Source: Lachnoclostridium sp. (GTDB taxonomy: Bacteria > Bacillota > Clostridia > Lachnospirales > Lachnospiraceae). Taken from it: 46,154 nt of DNA. Position 1 is the stretch's first letter. Every line of letters starts with the position of its first letter. Under the pieces are notes generated by a model. The model was not told the DNA's origin, made no database searches, and saw only the letters and a program-made list of their open reading frames with translations. Both the position numbers and the translations under genes were made by a program. The stretch covers positions 1 through 46,154 of the forward strand of contig JAMPEB010000022.1 of NCBI GenBank assembly GCA_023665475.1, written 5' to 3'. Below are positions 1 to 8,793 of the stretch, one piece after another.

Positions 1-151
1 TGATTCTGCTAACGCAGAATGCAAGTCAGCTTGCGCTGCCTTGCCCTCACAAAGCATAGAAGCGCTTTGTGAGGCATTATACCGGAATCCATGGCTTGAA
101 AATCAAATGTCTGCTGCGCAGCCGCTTGATTTTCTGCGCTCATGGTACAAT
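1..151 (+). repeat. Structured dispersed repeat, copy 1 (mobile promoter-like)
   Basis: This segment is repeated at 32678-32814. It folds into a chain of hairpins: ATTCTGC/GCAGAAT near base 3, a short CAGC/GCTG stem, an 11-bp CCTCACAAAGC/GCTTTGTGAGG stem at about 46-75, and a 9-bp GAAAATCAA/TTGATTTTC stem at about 100-136. The third hairpin has a quite different sequence in the second copy but still pairs, which argues that structure is conserved. The right end reads TGGTACAAT, an extended -10-like box pointing toward the transporter gene. The 10-mer TGATTCTGCT occurs at both ends. The left end may lie outside the window. Confidence 0.75.
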
Positions 152-183
152 GATTCTGCTCGGAAATGGGGAGAGTGTTTGCC

Positions 184-1377
184 GTGGATAAAGCGCAATC
201 AGTGATAAAGTTTATAAAAAAAGAAGCCGTATTGTGCATTTCCGGAGTGCTTGCTTTCTTATCGGCACTTGTGGTAAAGCCGGATAGAGAATACATAGGA
301 TACATCAATTTCCGGGTGCTGGGATTATTGTTTTCCCTGATGGCAGTGGTGGCGGGACTGAAGAGTCTGGGGGTGTTTGACCGGATTGCCCGGAAATTAA
401 CGGCAAAATGCAATAACATGCGTTCTTTAATACTGTTGCTGACGGGATTGTGCTTTTTTTCATCCATGTTCATTACAAATGATGTGGCGCTTATTACTTT
501 TGTGCCATTGGCAATCAGCGCCCTTGTCATGGCGGGCGGGGAGAAGTATATTATCCATACTGTGATTTTACAGACCGTTGCCGCAAATATGGGCAGTATG
601 CTTACGCCTATGGGCAATCCCCAGAATCTTTATCTGGCGGATTTTTATCAAATGACAATGGGAGAATTTTTCGGAACAACGGCGCCGATGTGTCTGGTCA
701 GCGGACTGCTGCTTATGGTTCTGTGTCTGCCCATAAAACCGGTCAAGTATTTGTCGGCGGGAAAAAATTTGCCTACAGCAAAAGATTTGTCTGTGGAGGA
801 AATCTCCCGTCGGGAGAAGCGGTCTTTGGATAAAGACAGGCAGGAATATGGAACCGATAAGAAACTTTTGTGCCTGTATGGGGCGTTGGGTATCCTTGCC
901 GTTCTGGCTGTTTTTCAGGTGGTACACTATCTGATATTAACGGTGATTACAGTTGTTTTGGCACTTCTTTTTGACAGAAAGGTATTGAAACAGATAGATT
1001 GGCTTTTGCTGCTCACATTTGTCATGTTTTTTATCTTTGTGGGAAATGCGGCGAGAATAGAGGAAATCAGGACTTTTCTGGAAAATATTACGGCAGGCAG
1101 GGAACTTTTGGTGGGCGCGGCGGCAAGCCAGATGATCAGCAATGTGCCTGCCGCCGTGATGTTAAGCAATTTTACCGAAAGAGGAAGAGAACTTCTTTTG
1201 GGAGTGGATATCGGGGGATTGGGCACGCCCATTGCATCCCTTGCAAGTCTTATCAGTTACCGTCTGTATGCAGACAGTAAAGACAGTAAAAAAGGCAGAT
1301 ACATGGCGGAATTTCTGACGGTTAACTTCGGACTGCTGGGGGTTTTGCTGGTGTTCTGCCTGATTTTTTATGCGTGA
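184..1377 (+). CDS. SLC13/ArsB-NhaD-type anion transporter (ion transporter superfamily)
   Basis: A polytopic inner-membrane protein of about 397 residues with roughly ten hydrophobic segments. Family-typical signatures are visible: a TNDVALITFVPLA segment in the first half, MGSMLTPMGNPQNLYL with its conserved Gly-Asn-Pro, and the matching ISNVPAAVMLSNF motif in the second half, which fits the inverted-repeat fold of citrate/arsenite/Na+-H+ antiporter-like carriers. The substrate cannot be read from the sequence. An ATG lies 18 bases upstream in frame, but it sits inside the GGGGAGAG ribosome site, so the GTG at 184 (about 8 bases after that site) is the better start. Transcription may begin in the repeat just upstream. 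The gene ends about 75 bases before the next one. Confidence 0.82.
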   Translation: MDKAQSVIKFIKKEAVLCISGVLAFLSALVVKPDREYIGYINFRVLGLLFSLMAVVAGLKSLGVFDRIARKLTAKCNNMRSLILLLTGLCFFSSMFITNDVALITFVPLAISALVMAGGEKYIIHTVILQTVAANMGSMLTPMGNPQNLYLADFYQMTMGEFFGTTAPMCLVSGLLLMVLCLPIKPVKYLSAGKNLPTAKDLSVEEISRREKRSLDKDRQEYGTDKKLLCLYGALGILAVLAVFQVVHYLILTVITVVLALLFDRKVLKQIDWLLLLTFVMFFIFVGNAARIEEIRTFLENITAGRELLVGAAASQMISNVPAAVMLSNFTERGRELLLGVDIGGLGTPIASLASLISYRLYADSKDSKKGRYMAEFLTVNFGLLGVLLVFCLIFYA

Positions 1378-1452
1378 GTAATATTTTAAAAATAGAGTAA
1401 AGGGGCGGTGTCCCTGTCAAAAGCAGAAACGCCTGCGGAAAGGAATTTAAAA

Positions 1453-2331
1453 ATGTATGAATTAGTACAAATCAGTGAGAAATGTTATTATATTAACTGC
1501 CCGGCGAAGATAGGAATTTATGTTGCCGACAGCGGGAAGGTTTATCTGATTGACAGCGGAAACGACAAAGATGCAGGGAGAAAGGTCAGACAGATTCTGG
1601 AACAGAAAGGCTGGCGTCCGGCGGCAATCCTGAATACACACTCCAATGCGGATCATATCGGCGGAAACCGCTATCTGCAGGGGCAGACGGGATGCAAGGT
1701 ATATTCCGGCGGCATAGAAGCGGCATTTACGAAATTTCCTGTGTTAGAGCCGTCATTTCTGTACGGAGGTTATCCTTGTAAGGATTTAAGGCATAAGTTT
1801 CTGATGGCGCAGGAGAGCGAAGTGACGGATTTTTCGGACGAAGATTTTCCAAAAGAGGTGGAAGTGATACCCTTGCCGGGACATTTTTTTGATATGGTAG
1901 GATTCCGCATTCCGGACGGGACAGTATTTCTTGCCGACTGCTTGAGCAGCAGGGAAACATTGGAGAAATACGCGGTTTCCTTTATCTATGATGTGGGAGA
2001 GTATCTAAAAACATTGGATAAGGTAGAAAATATGGAAGGGGCGGTGTTTGTGCCTGCCCATGCGGAAGTTTCCACAGATATCGGGGAACTTGTCCGTTAT
2101 AACAGAAATAAGGTACATGAAGTGGAAGAACGGATTTTAGCTATCTGCGGGGAACCGCACTGCTTTGAGGAAATTTTGCGGGAAGTGTTTCAAGGGTATG
2201 GGCTTACCATGAATTTTGAGCAGTATGTGTTAGTGGGCAGTACGGTACGCTCGTATCTTTCGTGGCTGAAGGATAGCGGAAAACTGGGGATTGCATTTCA
2301 GGATAATATGCTATTGTGGCAGGCTGTGTAA
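1453..2331 (+). CDS. MBL-fold metallo-hydrolase
   Basis: A soluble protein of 292 residues with the metallo-beta-lactamase fold. The metal motif reads NTHSNADHIGGN, so the second histidine of the usual HxHxDH is an asparagine while the Asp-His pair is kept. Later metal-ligand motifs are present as LPGHFFDMVGF, LADCLS and PAHAEVS. This suggests one altered metal site rather than a dead enzyme. The substrate is unknown; glyoxalase II-like thioester or other hydrolysis is typical of the superfamily. The frame opens at a GTG at 1408, but AGGA about 8 bases before the ATG at 1453, together with the start of a conserved-looking N-terminus (MYELVQISEKCYYI), favours 1453. It probably forms a short operon with the transporter upstream. 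Confidence 0.8.
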   Translation: MYELVQISEKCYYINCPAKIGIYVADSGKVYLIDSGNDKDAGRKVRQILEQKGWRPAAILNTHSNADHIGGNRYLQGQTGCKVYSGGIEAAFTKFPVLEPSFLYGGYPCKDLRHKFLMAQESEVTDFSDEDFPKEVEVIPLPGHFFDMVGFRIPDGTVFLADCLSSRETLEKYAVSFIYDVGEYLKTLDKVENMEGAVFVPAHAEVSTDIGELVRYNRNKVHEVEERILAICGEPHCFEEILREVFQGYGLTMNFEQYVLVGSTVRSYLSWLKDSGKLGIAFQDNMLLWQAV

Positions 2332-2379
2332 TGCCGGGTGGAGACCCTTTGCACCGGAGGCTGCCGTTTTTAAAGAAAC

Positions 2380-2408
2380 TTGACGAAATATGGGGTTTAT
2401 TATATGAT
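2380..2408 (+). promoter_or_regulatory. Sigma-A-type promoter for the methionine aminopeptidase gene
   Basis: TTGACG at 2380-2385 and TATGAT at 2403-2408 are separated by 17 bases, close to the vegetative consensus. They lie about 85 bases before the start of the aminopeptidase gene. Read from sequence only. Confidence 0.55.
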
Positions 2409-2491
2409 AAAGCAGATAAAACCTATATTCGGCTTATCGTTATGCCGGGATGCGGCAGAAAGTGAAATGAGAAAGAAAGAAGGAAGAAGCA

Positions 2492-3367
2492 ATGTCCATA
2501 AAAATCGGAAGAAATGATCCCTGTTGGTGCCAAAGCGGCAGGAAATACAAGGTATGCCATGAAGCCTTTGATGCCAAAATAGCAAAAATAGCTTATAGCG
2601 GGCACACCGTACCTTCCAGAGATATTATCAAAAATGCGGAACAGATAGAGAAAATCAAGGAGAGCTGTAAGATTAACATAGCCATTCTGGACTATTTGGA
2701 GACGGTGATAAAGGAAGGCATGAATACCGCGGAAATCGATAAAATTGTGTATGACATGACCACGGATATGGGGGGGATTCCCGCGCCCCTGCATTATGAG
2801 GGATACCCGTACAGCGTGTGTACTTCCTTGAACAGTCAGGTGTGCCATGGCTTCCCTTCCAAGGATGTAATTTTGAAAGAAGGAGATATTCTTAATGTGG
2901 ACTGTTCCACTATTTTGAACGGTTATTTTTCGGATTCCTCCAGAATGTTCTGCATCGGGGAGGTCAGCCCCGAGAAAAAACGCCTGGTGGAGGTGACAAA
3001 GGAATGTGTGGAGCTGGGGCTTAAAGAGGTAAAGCCTTGGGGCTTTTTGGGCGATATGGGGCAGGCTGTCCATGACCATGCTTTCAAAAACGGTTATACG
3101 GTGGTGCGGGAAATAGGCGGACACGGCGTGGGACTTGAATTTCATGAAGACCCTTGGGTGAGCTACAACTCCAAGCGAGGGGAAGAGATGCTGCTGGTGC
3201 CGGGCATGATATTTACGATAGAACCCATGGTAAATATGGGGAAAGTAGAGATTTATACGGACAAAGAGAACCATTGGGAAGTATATACCAAGGACGGCAT
3301 GCCCTCCGCACAGTGGGAAATCATGGTGCTGGTGACGGAGGATGGGAATGAGGTATTGTGTTGGTGA
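2492..3367 (+). CDS. map: Methionine aminopeptidase type I with N-terminal SEC-C zinc motif
   Basis: A cytosolic metallopeptidase of 291 residues that removes the initiator methionine from nascent proteins. The first 25 residues carry a SEC-C motif (GRNDPCWCQSGRKYKVCHE), a zinc-binding extension known from a subgroup of bacterial MetAPs and thought to help ribosome contact. The pita-bread catalytic ligands are all visible: Asp in LNVDCS, Asp in YFSDSSRMF, His in GGHGVG, Glu in TIEPM and Glu in AQWEIM. The ATG follows AGGAAGAAG with good spacing. The gene stands alone, with its own promoter and a strong terminator. A second, ribosomal-operon MetAP is common in such genomes, so this may be an accessory copy. 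Confidence 0.93.
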   Translation: MSIKIGRNDPCWCQSGRKYKVCHEAFDAKIAKIAYSGHTVPSRDIIKNAEQIEKIKESCKINIAILDYLETVIKEGMNTAEIDKIVYDMTTDMGGIPAPLHYEGYPYSVCTSLNSQVCHGFPSKDVILKEGDILNVDCSTILNGYFSDSSRMFCIGEVSPEKKRLVEVTKECVELGLKEVKPWGFLGDMGQAVHDHAFKNGYTVVREIGGHGVGLEFHEDPWVSYNSKRGEEMLLVPGMIFTIEPMVNMGKVEIYTDKENHWEVYTKDGMPSAQWEIMVLVTEDGNEVLCW

Positions 3368-3450
3368 TTTATAGGAAATGTTAAGCTTAGATTGAATATT
3401 TTGTTGCTTACAGGTAAAAAATAAGAGGATTTTGTAAAAAATTAGCAGAT

Positions 3451-3498
3451 AAAGGAAAGCACATATCATGGCAGTTTGATATGTGCTTTCCTTTATTA
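3451..3498 (+). terminator. Intrinsic terminator after map
   Basis: A 17-18 bp perfect stem (AAAGGAAAGCACATATC pairing with GATATGTGCTTTCCTTT) around a short loop, followed by a T-rich ATTATGT run. The stem begins and ends with A/T tracts, so it could work on both strands. Confidence 0.8.
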
Positions 3499-3719
3499 TG
3501 TCTCACACCAAATTGTTTGCAATAAAAATGGTGTAAAAATGGTTTCAACATAATAACATGCGATATTTAAACTCATAAAATATATTTACGGAAAAATTTT
3601 GTAAGTTTTTGTCCATAAATGGCATATATAAATGAGGGGGGTAAAAATTTTACGGCTTGTAAAGCAAGCGCAATTTAACAAGAAGACATAACATTAACAC
3701 AAGAAAAGAGGAAAATCAA
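3499..3719 (+). other. AT-rich leader before the large secreted protein gene
   Basis: With the terminator this forms a gene-free stretch of about 350 bases. It is very AT-rich compared with the flanking genes. No convincing -35/-10 pair or known riboswitch core was recognised. A GAGGGGGG run near 3634 and a GAAAAGAGG run directly before the ATG at 3720 are the only purine-rich sites. It probably contains the promoter of the accessory locus. Confidence 0.4.
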
Positions 3720-6700
3720 ATGAAAAAATGGAAAAGAAAATGTGCAATGCTGCTTGTTATGATACTTTGCTTCGGCCCATTACAGACAATTGTTGTAAAT
3801 GCAACTGAGGAAAAGGGTGAAGTGTTAGAAGAACAAAACACAGATATGCAAAGTGTTTCGGGAGGAGAGATTGAAGAAGTTCTGACAGAAGGAGATTCTG
3901 TAGATACTGTGGAGAATGAGGATGTCTCAAAGATATGGGATGGTGTTACGATGCAGGATACTTGGGAAGAAGACGACTATGTAATTATATTTTCCCTTAA
4001 TGATTATTGGCAGGATGGCTATACTGCCAATGTTACGATAGAAAACAAAAGCGAAGAAGATATGGAAGAGTGGTCACTCAAATTCTTACTTGCAGATGAC
4101 ATTGCTAATATTTGGAATGCCTTTATAGAGCAGATAGATGAAGGAGCGCTGACTGTAAAAAATGTTGGATGGAACCAAGATATTCCGGCGGGCGGAAGCG
4201 TGACTTTTGGATTTAATGCATCATCTGCTTTTAATGGCTTTCCAGAGGCTTATACCCTTTTATGGTCCGGCAGTGAAAAAGTGAAAATTTCCGTGGAAGA
4301 CTGTGCTATAGAGTATCTTGCGGACAGTGAGTGGGAGAACGGGTTCAGCAGTAGAATTTTAATTACAAATAATACCAATGATACCATTAAAGGCTGGAGA
4401 TTGTCTTTTGATTTTGCAAGGGATATCAATAGTATTTGGTGCGCAGAAATTGAGGGTAAGGAGGAAGGGGGCTATACTATCAGAAATGCACGGTATAATG
4501 CGGATATCGCACCAGGTCAAACAATTTCCTTTGGATTGAAGGGAAGCGGTGGTATCTATTCAGAAGTTCCCTCTAACTTTTGCTTGTATTCCTGTGATTT
4601 AAGCAGTAGAAATACCGAAAATAATCAAACAGGCGGTAAGCCAAATGCAGGGACTTTAACGGAGGAAGATTTGGAAACAGATACAGACGGAGACGGACTG
4701 ACAGATGCTTTTGAAACAATATTTGGATTGAACCCGGAGGATTCGGATACGGATGGAGACGGGCTTACGGATTATGAAGAAATCTATCTGACCCGTACAA
4801 GTCCTTTTCTGCCCGATACTGACGAAAATGGTATCAGCGATGCGGAAGAAGACTTGGATTTGGACGGACTGGAAAATCTTTGGGAAATTCAATATGGTAC
4901 AAACCCGGCAGATAATGATACCGACGGGGATAATCTTTTAGATAATGAGGAAGTTAATACATATGGAACAGATCCTCTGCAAAAAGACACAGATGGAGAC
5001 GGACTTTCCGACTATGATGATATTTTTCTTGGATTCAGTCCTTTGCTTGTCGATACTGACAATAATGGAATATCGGATAATGAGGAAAAAGTCAGTCAGA
5101 CAATAGAACAGGAATTTAAAGAAGGGGAAGGAAAGGGGCTTATTAAAGTATGCATCTCAATGGATGCGTCAGGAAATCTGGAAAACAACTTATCAATTCT
5201 AAATATGGATCAGGTGGATTTTCTTTCCGGCGATGTAGTGGGATTGGTGGGCGTACCCATTGAAATAAACACCACAGCCGCTTTTGAAACGGCAGAATTG
5301 ACTTTTTGGTATGATGAAACATCTTTAGGAGGTACAAAGGAAGAAGATCTATGCATTTTGTGGTATGATTTGGCAAATAACTGTTACCGGATGTTGGAAG
5401 ATTGTGTGATAGATACAGAAAATAATAGAGTTTCCTATATAACAACTCATTTTTCGACCTATATGTTGATAGATTCCAAAGAGTGGATGAATGCCTGGAG
5501 GCAAAATCTGAGTTATGGAAGCAGTACAGAAGAACAGAAGCAGAATTTTGATATTTTGTTTGTGGTGGATATACGCTCGGAATTGCATGGAAATGCCGGT
5601 TCGCCCACCAAAAACACTGTTCTAAATTTGGTGAATGTGCTGCAGAAAGGTGATGAGGGCGCAGTGCTTTGCGTAAATGGAAATCTTTATTTATCCTCTT
5701 GGTTTACAGATGATAAAACTTTATTAAAGAATGATATTATGTGGATATATCAACATTATGGTCCTACTTACGCGAACTGTCAAGCGGATGTGTTAGAGCG
5801 AGCGGTCAATAAATTTGCAGACAGGTATACTGGCAGGGAGAAAGTCATAGTCCTTATCAGCGACGGAATAGCAACTTATCAACAGTCCACCTTGGATGCT
5901 TGCCTTGAACAAGGTATTAAAATTTACACGGTGGGGCTGTCAGAACATTTTGAAAATCTGTATGATTTGAACAGAGACTATCCGTTTTGCAGGCATTCCT
6001 TGGCCAAATTGGCGGAACTTACAGGCGGTCAGCACTATGCTGTAGCATATGGCGGTGAAGCAGATCTTAATTTTGCATATAGCGTGGGCACTGCTAATGC
6101 TTCCATTGATACCACGGATACAGACGGGGATGGTTTATATGACATTTATGAGACTGCCGGAATGATGTTGCCAAACGGTCGAATCATTTATACTGACCCT
6201 AATAAGGCGGATACAGATGGTGATGGTTTGACAGATTATGAAGAAACAGGTATAATATATAATATTGATAACAAATATATCAAATCTGACAAAACGGTAG
6301 ATTCGTTGAAATATTTTAAAATGAAAAGTAATCCTGTTCTTGCGGATACAGACGGAGACGGTGTGACTGATGACATAGACCCCCATCCGTGGCTGAAAGA
6401 AGAGGAATGGGTCGCTGTGTTGGATAATTGTTATCCGGATATAGAATATCTGAAAATACAGGATACGGACGCAGGATTTACGGACGGCGGAAATCAGGAT
6501 TGGTGGAAAGACAAGGCTCCCGAAAAAAGGATTAATGACCTGATTGGTATGTATGACTACAATAAATATTATAGATTGAGGAACTTGGGATGCGGTGTGA
6601 TTGCCATGAGTGATATGGAACTGTATTTGACACAGCAGAACCCGGGATATCAGACACCCAACAACATAGGTCTTTATATGCCATATTCCGGAACTATGAC

Positions 6701-7253
6701 TGTACCTTATGACACAGCTACAGGTATCATTCAGAGAACGGATTACAGGGAATATGTGGAGAAAAGATACCAAAATCAATATTGGATTCCGGATAACGAA
6801 ATAGGTTATTCAACAGGGCTGATGCCTTTTGACATGATTTGGGGTATTGAAAGCTTTTTGAAAGTGAATGATAGTCCTTTTCATAATGTGGAGTGGGCAC
6901 CATATTGTGTGTGGCGAAAGGCAGACCACAAAGAGGCTGTTTTGGAAAGAATAAGACTTATGCTGAAAAGCAATATACCTGTGGTGTTTAGTTATTATAA
7001 TCCTATAAAACGGTTAGATTACTATTCATCATTGGAAGATGCAAAGGAAAAAGTGCATGCTATCCCACCAGGTATAAAAGGTCACTATATGACTATTATC
7101 GGGTTGTACAAATATTTAGAAGGCGACTCAGATTGCGGTTTGCATTATGAATATGTTTTGAAAGTAGTGACATGGGGGAAAATATATTATATCCGCTATG
7201 ACCAATATGCGGATAATTTGAACTATTTTTCTAACATACTAAGCATACATTAA
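3720..7253 (+). CDS. Large secreted modular protein: 2x CBM2-like, TSP3 repeats, VWA, C-terminal C39/papain-like domain
   Basis: A 1177-residue exported protein. Residues 1-29 form a Sec signal peptide ending near VNA. Residues about 85-190 and 195-295 are two domains resembling family 2 cellulose-binding modules (Gly-Tyr-x-Ala-Asn-Val, paired Trp, GGSVTFGF). About ten DxDxDG calcium-binding repeats of the thrombospondin type 3 kind lie at 318-455 and 797-890. A VWA domain covers about 609-785, with a degenerate MIDAS (DIRSE instead of DxSxS) but an intact LISDG strand. Residues about 935-1177 look like a papain/C39-like cysteine peptidase fold, with Cys958 in [11 protein letters not shown], His1122 in [10 protein letters not shown] and a [10 protein letters not shown] strand. 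There is no LPxTG or clear membrane anchor. Fragments of this C-terminus recur downstream, which suggests an exchangeable effector tip. The enzymatic activity is inferred, not shown. Confidence 0.75.
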   Translation: MKKWKRKCAMLLVMILCFGPLQTIVVNATEEKGEVLEEQNTDMQSVSGGEIEEVLTEGDSVDTVENEDVSKIWDGVTMQDTWEEDDYVIIFSLNDYWQDGYTANVTIENKSEEDMEEWSLKFLLADDIANIWNAFIEQIDEGALTVKNVGWNQDIPAGGSVTFGFNASSAFNGFPEAYTLLWSGSEKVKISVEDCAIEYLADSEWENGFSSRILITNNTNDTIKGWRLSFDFARDINSIWCAEIEGKEEGGYTIRNARYNADIAPGQTISFGLKGSGGIYSEVPSNFCLYSCDLSSRNTENNQTGGKPNAGTLTEEDLETDTDGDGLTDAFETIFGLNPEDSDTDGDGLTDYEEIYLTRTSPFLPDTDENGISDAEEDLDLDGLENLWEIQYGTNPADNDTDGDNLLDNEEVNTYGTDPLQKDTDGDGLSDYDDIFLGFSPLLVDTDNNGISDNEEKVSQTIEQEFKEGEGKGLIKVCISMDASGNLENNLSILNMDQVDFLSGDVVGLVGVPIEINTTAAFETAELTFWYDETSLGGTKEEDLCILWYDLANNCYRMLEDCVIDTENNRVSYITTHFSTYMLIDSKEWMNAWRQNLSYGSSTEEQKQNFDILFVVDIRSELHGNAGSPTKNTVLNLVNVLQKGDEGAVLCVNGNLYLSSWFTDDKTLLKNDIMWIYQHYGPTYANCQADVLERAVNKFADRYTGREKVIVLISDGIATYQQSTLDACLEQGIKIYTVGLSEHFENLYDLNRDYPFCRHSLAKLAELTGGQHYAVAYGGEADLNFAYSVGTANASIDTTDTDGDGLYDIYETAGMMLPNGRIIYTDPNKADTDGDGLTDYEETGIIYNIDNKYIKSDKTVDSLKYFKMKSNPVLADTDGDGVTDDIDPHPWLKEEEWVAVLDNCYPDIEYLKIQDTDAGFTDGGNQDWWKDKAPEKRINDLIGMYDYNKYYRLRNLGCGVIAMSDMELYLTQQNPGYQTPNNIGLYMPYSGTMTVPYDTATGIIQRTDYREYVEKRYQNQYWIPDNEIGYSTGLMPFDMIWGIESFLKVNDSPFHNVEWAPYCVWRKADHKEAVLERIRLMLKSNIPVVFSYYNPIKRLDYYSSLEDAKEKVHAIPPGIKGHYMTIIGLYKYLEGDSDCGLHYEYVLKVVTWGKIYYIRYDQYADNLNYFSNILSIH

Positions 7254-7268
7254 AGAAAGGAAGTCAAC

Positions 7269-7865
7269 ATGAAAAAAGGAATTCCTATTATCTTGATATG
7301 CCTGTTGTCAACCATACTTTCGGGCTGTGGCGGTACGCTTGGAAATATTCGATATAATCACAGAGCGGATGATGCCATATCCCGCGCCGTTTATAAAGCA
7401 GTTGGAGCAAAAGAGTTATATTATGAGGGGCAAAGAGAGGAAAATGTAAATATAGTACGCTATGATTATTATATAAACAAAGAAAAAGAAGGATTGGCGG
7501 AAGAAGTAATTGATGCGGTGAATGTAGTGTTGGAGCAGGAAAAAACAAAGAACAAGATAGCTATTCCGTTTATAGAAGAAATTCCGGGAGCAGGAGAACC
7601 GATGTTTATTATACGCAATTATATATATGCGGAGAGTTTTTCTGCTAATTATGAAAAATTGCAGTATTTATGGATTCTTGGAACTGATGTCGGAATGCAG
7701 GAGAGCATCTACAATGACCCGGAAACCTATAAAAACTTTCCTGACATCCGCTATCTGAGAGTCAGTCCCAAAATCCAGAAAGCCGCTGACGAAGCGGGGA
7801 TTGACTGGTATGAGTATTGGCCGGATTTGGAGGCGGTGGAAGTGTACTCGTTGTGGGAAGACTAG
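7269..7865 (+). CDS. Paralogous lipoprotein 1 (candidate immunity or partner protein)
   Basis: A 198-residue protein with a lipoprotein signal (hydrophobic stretch, then LSGC with Cys20), so it should be anchored on the outer face of the membrane. The mature part has two halves. An N-terminal half with the motif ADDxISxAVYKAxGAKELYY is shared at moderate identity with the next two genes. A C-terminal half (from QESIYNDPETYKNF to WPDLEAVEVY) is almost identical in all three and has an LRR-like rhythm of short hydrophobic strands. It starts 15 bases after the large secreted protein gene with a GAAAGGAAG ribosome site, so the two are very probably co-transcribed. No family was recognised. An immunity role is inferred from position and from the repeat structure of the locus. 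Confidence 0.72.
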   Translation: MKKGIPIILICLLSTILSGCGGTLGNIRYNHRADDAISRAVYKAVGAKELYYEGQREENVNIVRYDYYINKEKEGLAEEVIDAVNVVLEQEKTKNKIAIPFIEEIPGAGEPMFIIRNYIYAESFSANYEKLQYLWILGTDVGMQESIYNDPETYKNFPDIRYLRVSPKIQKAADEAGIDWYEYWPDLEAVEVYSLWED

Positions 7866-8004
7866 GAAATTTGATCTTGTGAAGGCATAGATATTTTAGT
7901 ATTGTAAATAACGGGTCTTCTATGGTATTATTTCATCATAGAAGGCCTGTTATTATGATAACAATTATGGTACTGAATGATTGCTATAGACCTGTATAAA
8001 TACT

Positions 8005-8088
8005 TGCTGGGGAGATATTTATTACATTCGTTATGATCAGTATGCAGACAGTTTAAATTATTTTTCTAACATTCTAAGTATACATTAA
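8005..8088 (+). pseudogene. Stranded C-terminal fragment of the large secreted protein (tip remnant 1)
   Basis: Read in frame, this stretch encodes [15 protein letters not shown] followed by [12 protein letters not shown] and a stop. It matches the last 27 residues of the 1177-residue protein at all but about three positions. The spacer after its stop (GGGAAGGGAGCCAACATG) also resembles the junction between the large gene and lipoprotein 1. There is no start codon or full domain upstream. It is best read as what remains of an earlier effector 3' end after recombination. Confidence 0.8.
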
Positions 8089-8103
8089 GGGAAGGGAGCC
8101 AAC

Positions 8104-8709
8104 ATGAAAAGAAGAGTACCTATTATAATGGTATGTATATTGTCATTAATGCTTTTGGGCTGTGGCAGACCGGTTTCAAAATATAACCATAAGGCAGATG
8201 ATGTGATATCTCATGCGGTTTATAAAGCTATAGGGGCGAAGGAATTATATTATCAAGGGAAAGACGAGGACAGGGTAGGTACTATAACATATTATGAATT
8301 TTATATTCATAAAGAAAAGGAAGGGGTGATAGAAGAAGCGGTGAGTGCCATTAATACGGTATTGGAACAGGAAAAAACAAGTCATAATATTAGTGTCCAA
8401 TTTAAGGAGAGGATGGCGGGAGGATATGCTACAGGATGTGAAACGCTTTTTAGGCTAGGTAATTTTATGGATAATGATAGTTCGTCTGCTGTTTATGGGA
8501 AACTACAATATTTGTGTATTTTGGGAACCAACAGGGGAAATCAGGAGAGCATCTACAATGACCCGGAAACCTATAAAAACTTTCCTGACATCCGCTATCT
8601 GAGAGTCAGTCCCAAAATCCAGAAAGCCGCTGACGAAGCGGGGATTGACTGGTATGAGTATTGGCCGGATTTGGAGACAGTGGAAGTGTACTCGTTGTGG
8701 AAAGACTAG
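8104..8709 (+). CDS. Paralogous lipoprotein 2 (candidate immunity or partner protein)
   Basis: A 201-residue homolog of lipoprotein 1 with its own lipobox (LLGC, Cys19). The N-terminal half keeps the ADDVISHAVYKAIGAKELYY pattern but differs at many positions, and the middle (about residues 95-135) is variable in sequence and length. From base 8542 on, the DNA is identical to lipoprotein 1 apart from about two bases in 152. The ATG follows AAGGGAGCCAAC. It sits directly behind a stranded tip fragment of the large protein, repeating the [tip end + lipoprotein] arrangement. The function is inferred only from context. Confidence 0.72.
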   Translation: MKRRVPIIMVCILSLMLLGCGRPVSKYNHKADDVISHAVYKAIGAKELYYQGKDEDRVGTITYYEFYIHKEKEGVIEEAVSAINTVLEQEKTSHNISVQFKERMAGGYATGCETLFRLGNFMDNDSSSAVYGKLQYLCILGTNRGNQESIYNDPETYKNFPDIRYLRVSPKIQKAADEAGIDWYEYWPDLETVEVYSLWKD

Positions 8710-8735
8710 GAAATTTGGTCTTGCTGTGCGGTCTT

Positions 8736-8786
8736 GATTTTTGCCTGCATTATGAGCATGTTTTTGGGGTAGTAAATTGGGAAGGG
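8736..8786 (+). pseudogene. Stranded fragment of the large secreted protein C-terminus (tip remnant 2)
   Basis: The reading DFCLHYEHVFGVVNWEG corresponds to [17 protein letters not shown] near residue 1138 of the large protein, covering the strand before the end of the peptidase-like domain. It is short and diverged and has no own start. It lies between lipoprotein genes 2 and 3, exactly where the locus repeat predicts another tip remnant. Confidence 0.62.
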
Positions 8787-8793
8787 GTATGTG

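Noticed and set aside
3600..3719. Cyclic-di-GMP or other riboswitch in the leader of the large secreted protein gene
   Set aside because: The stretch is AT-rich and lacks the conserved core sequences of the GEMM riboswitch or any other class that I could recognise.
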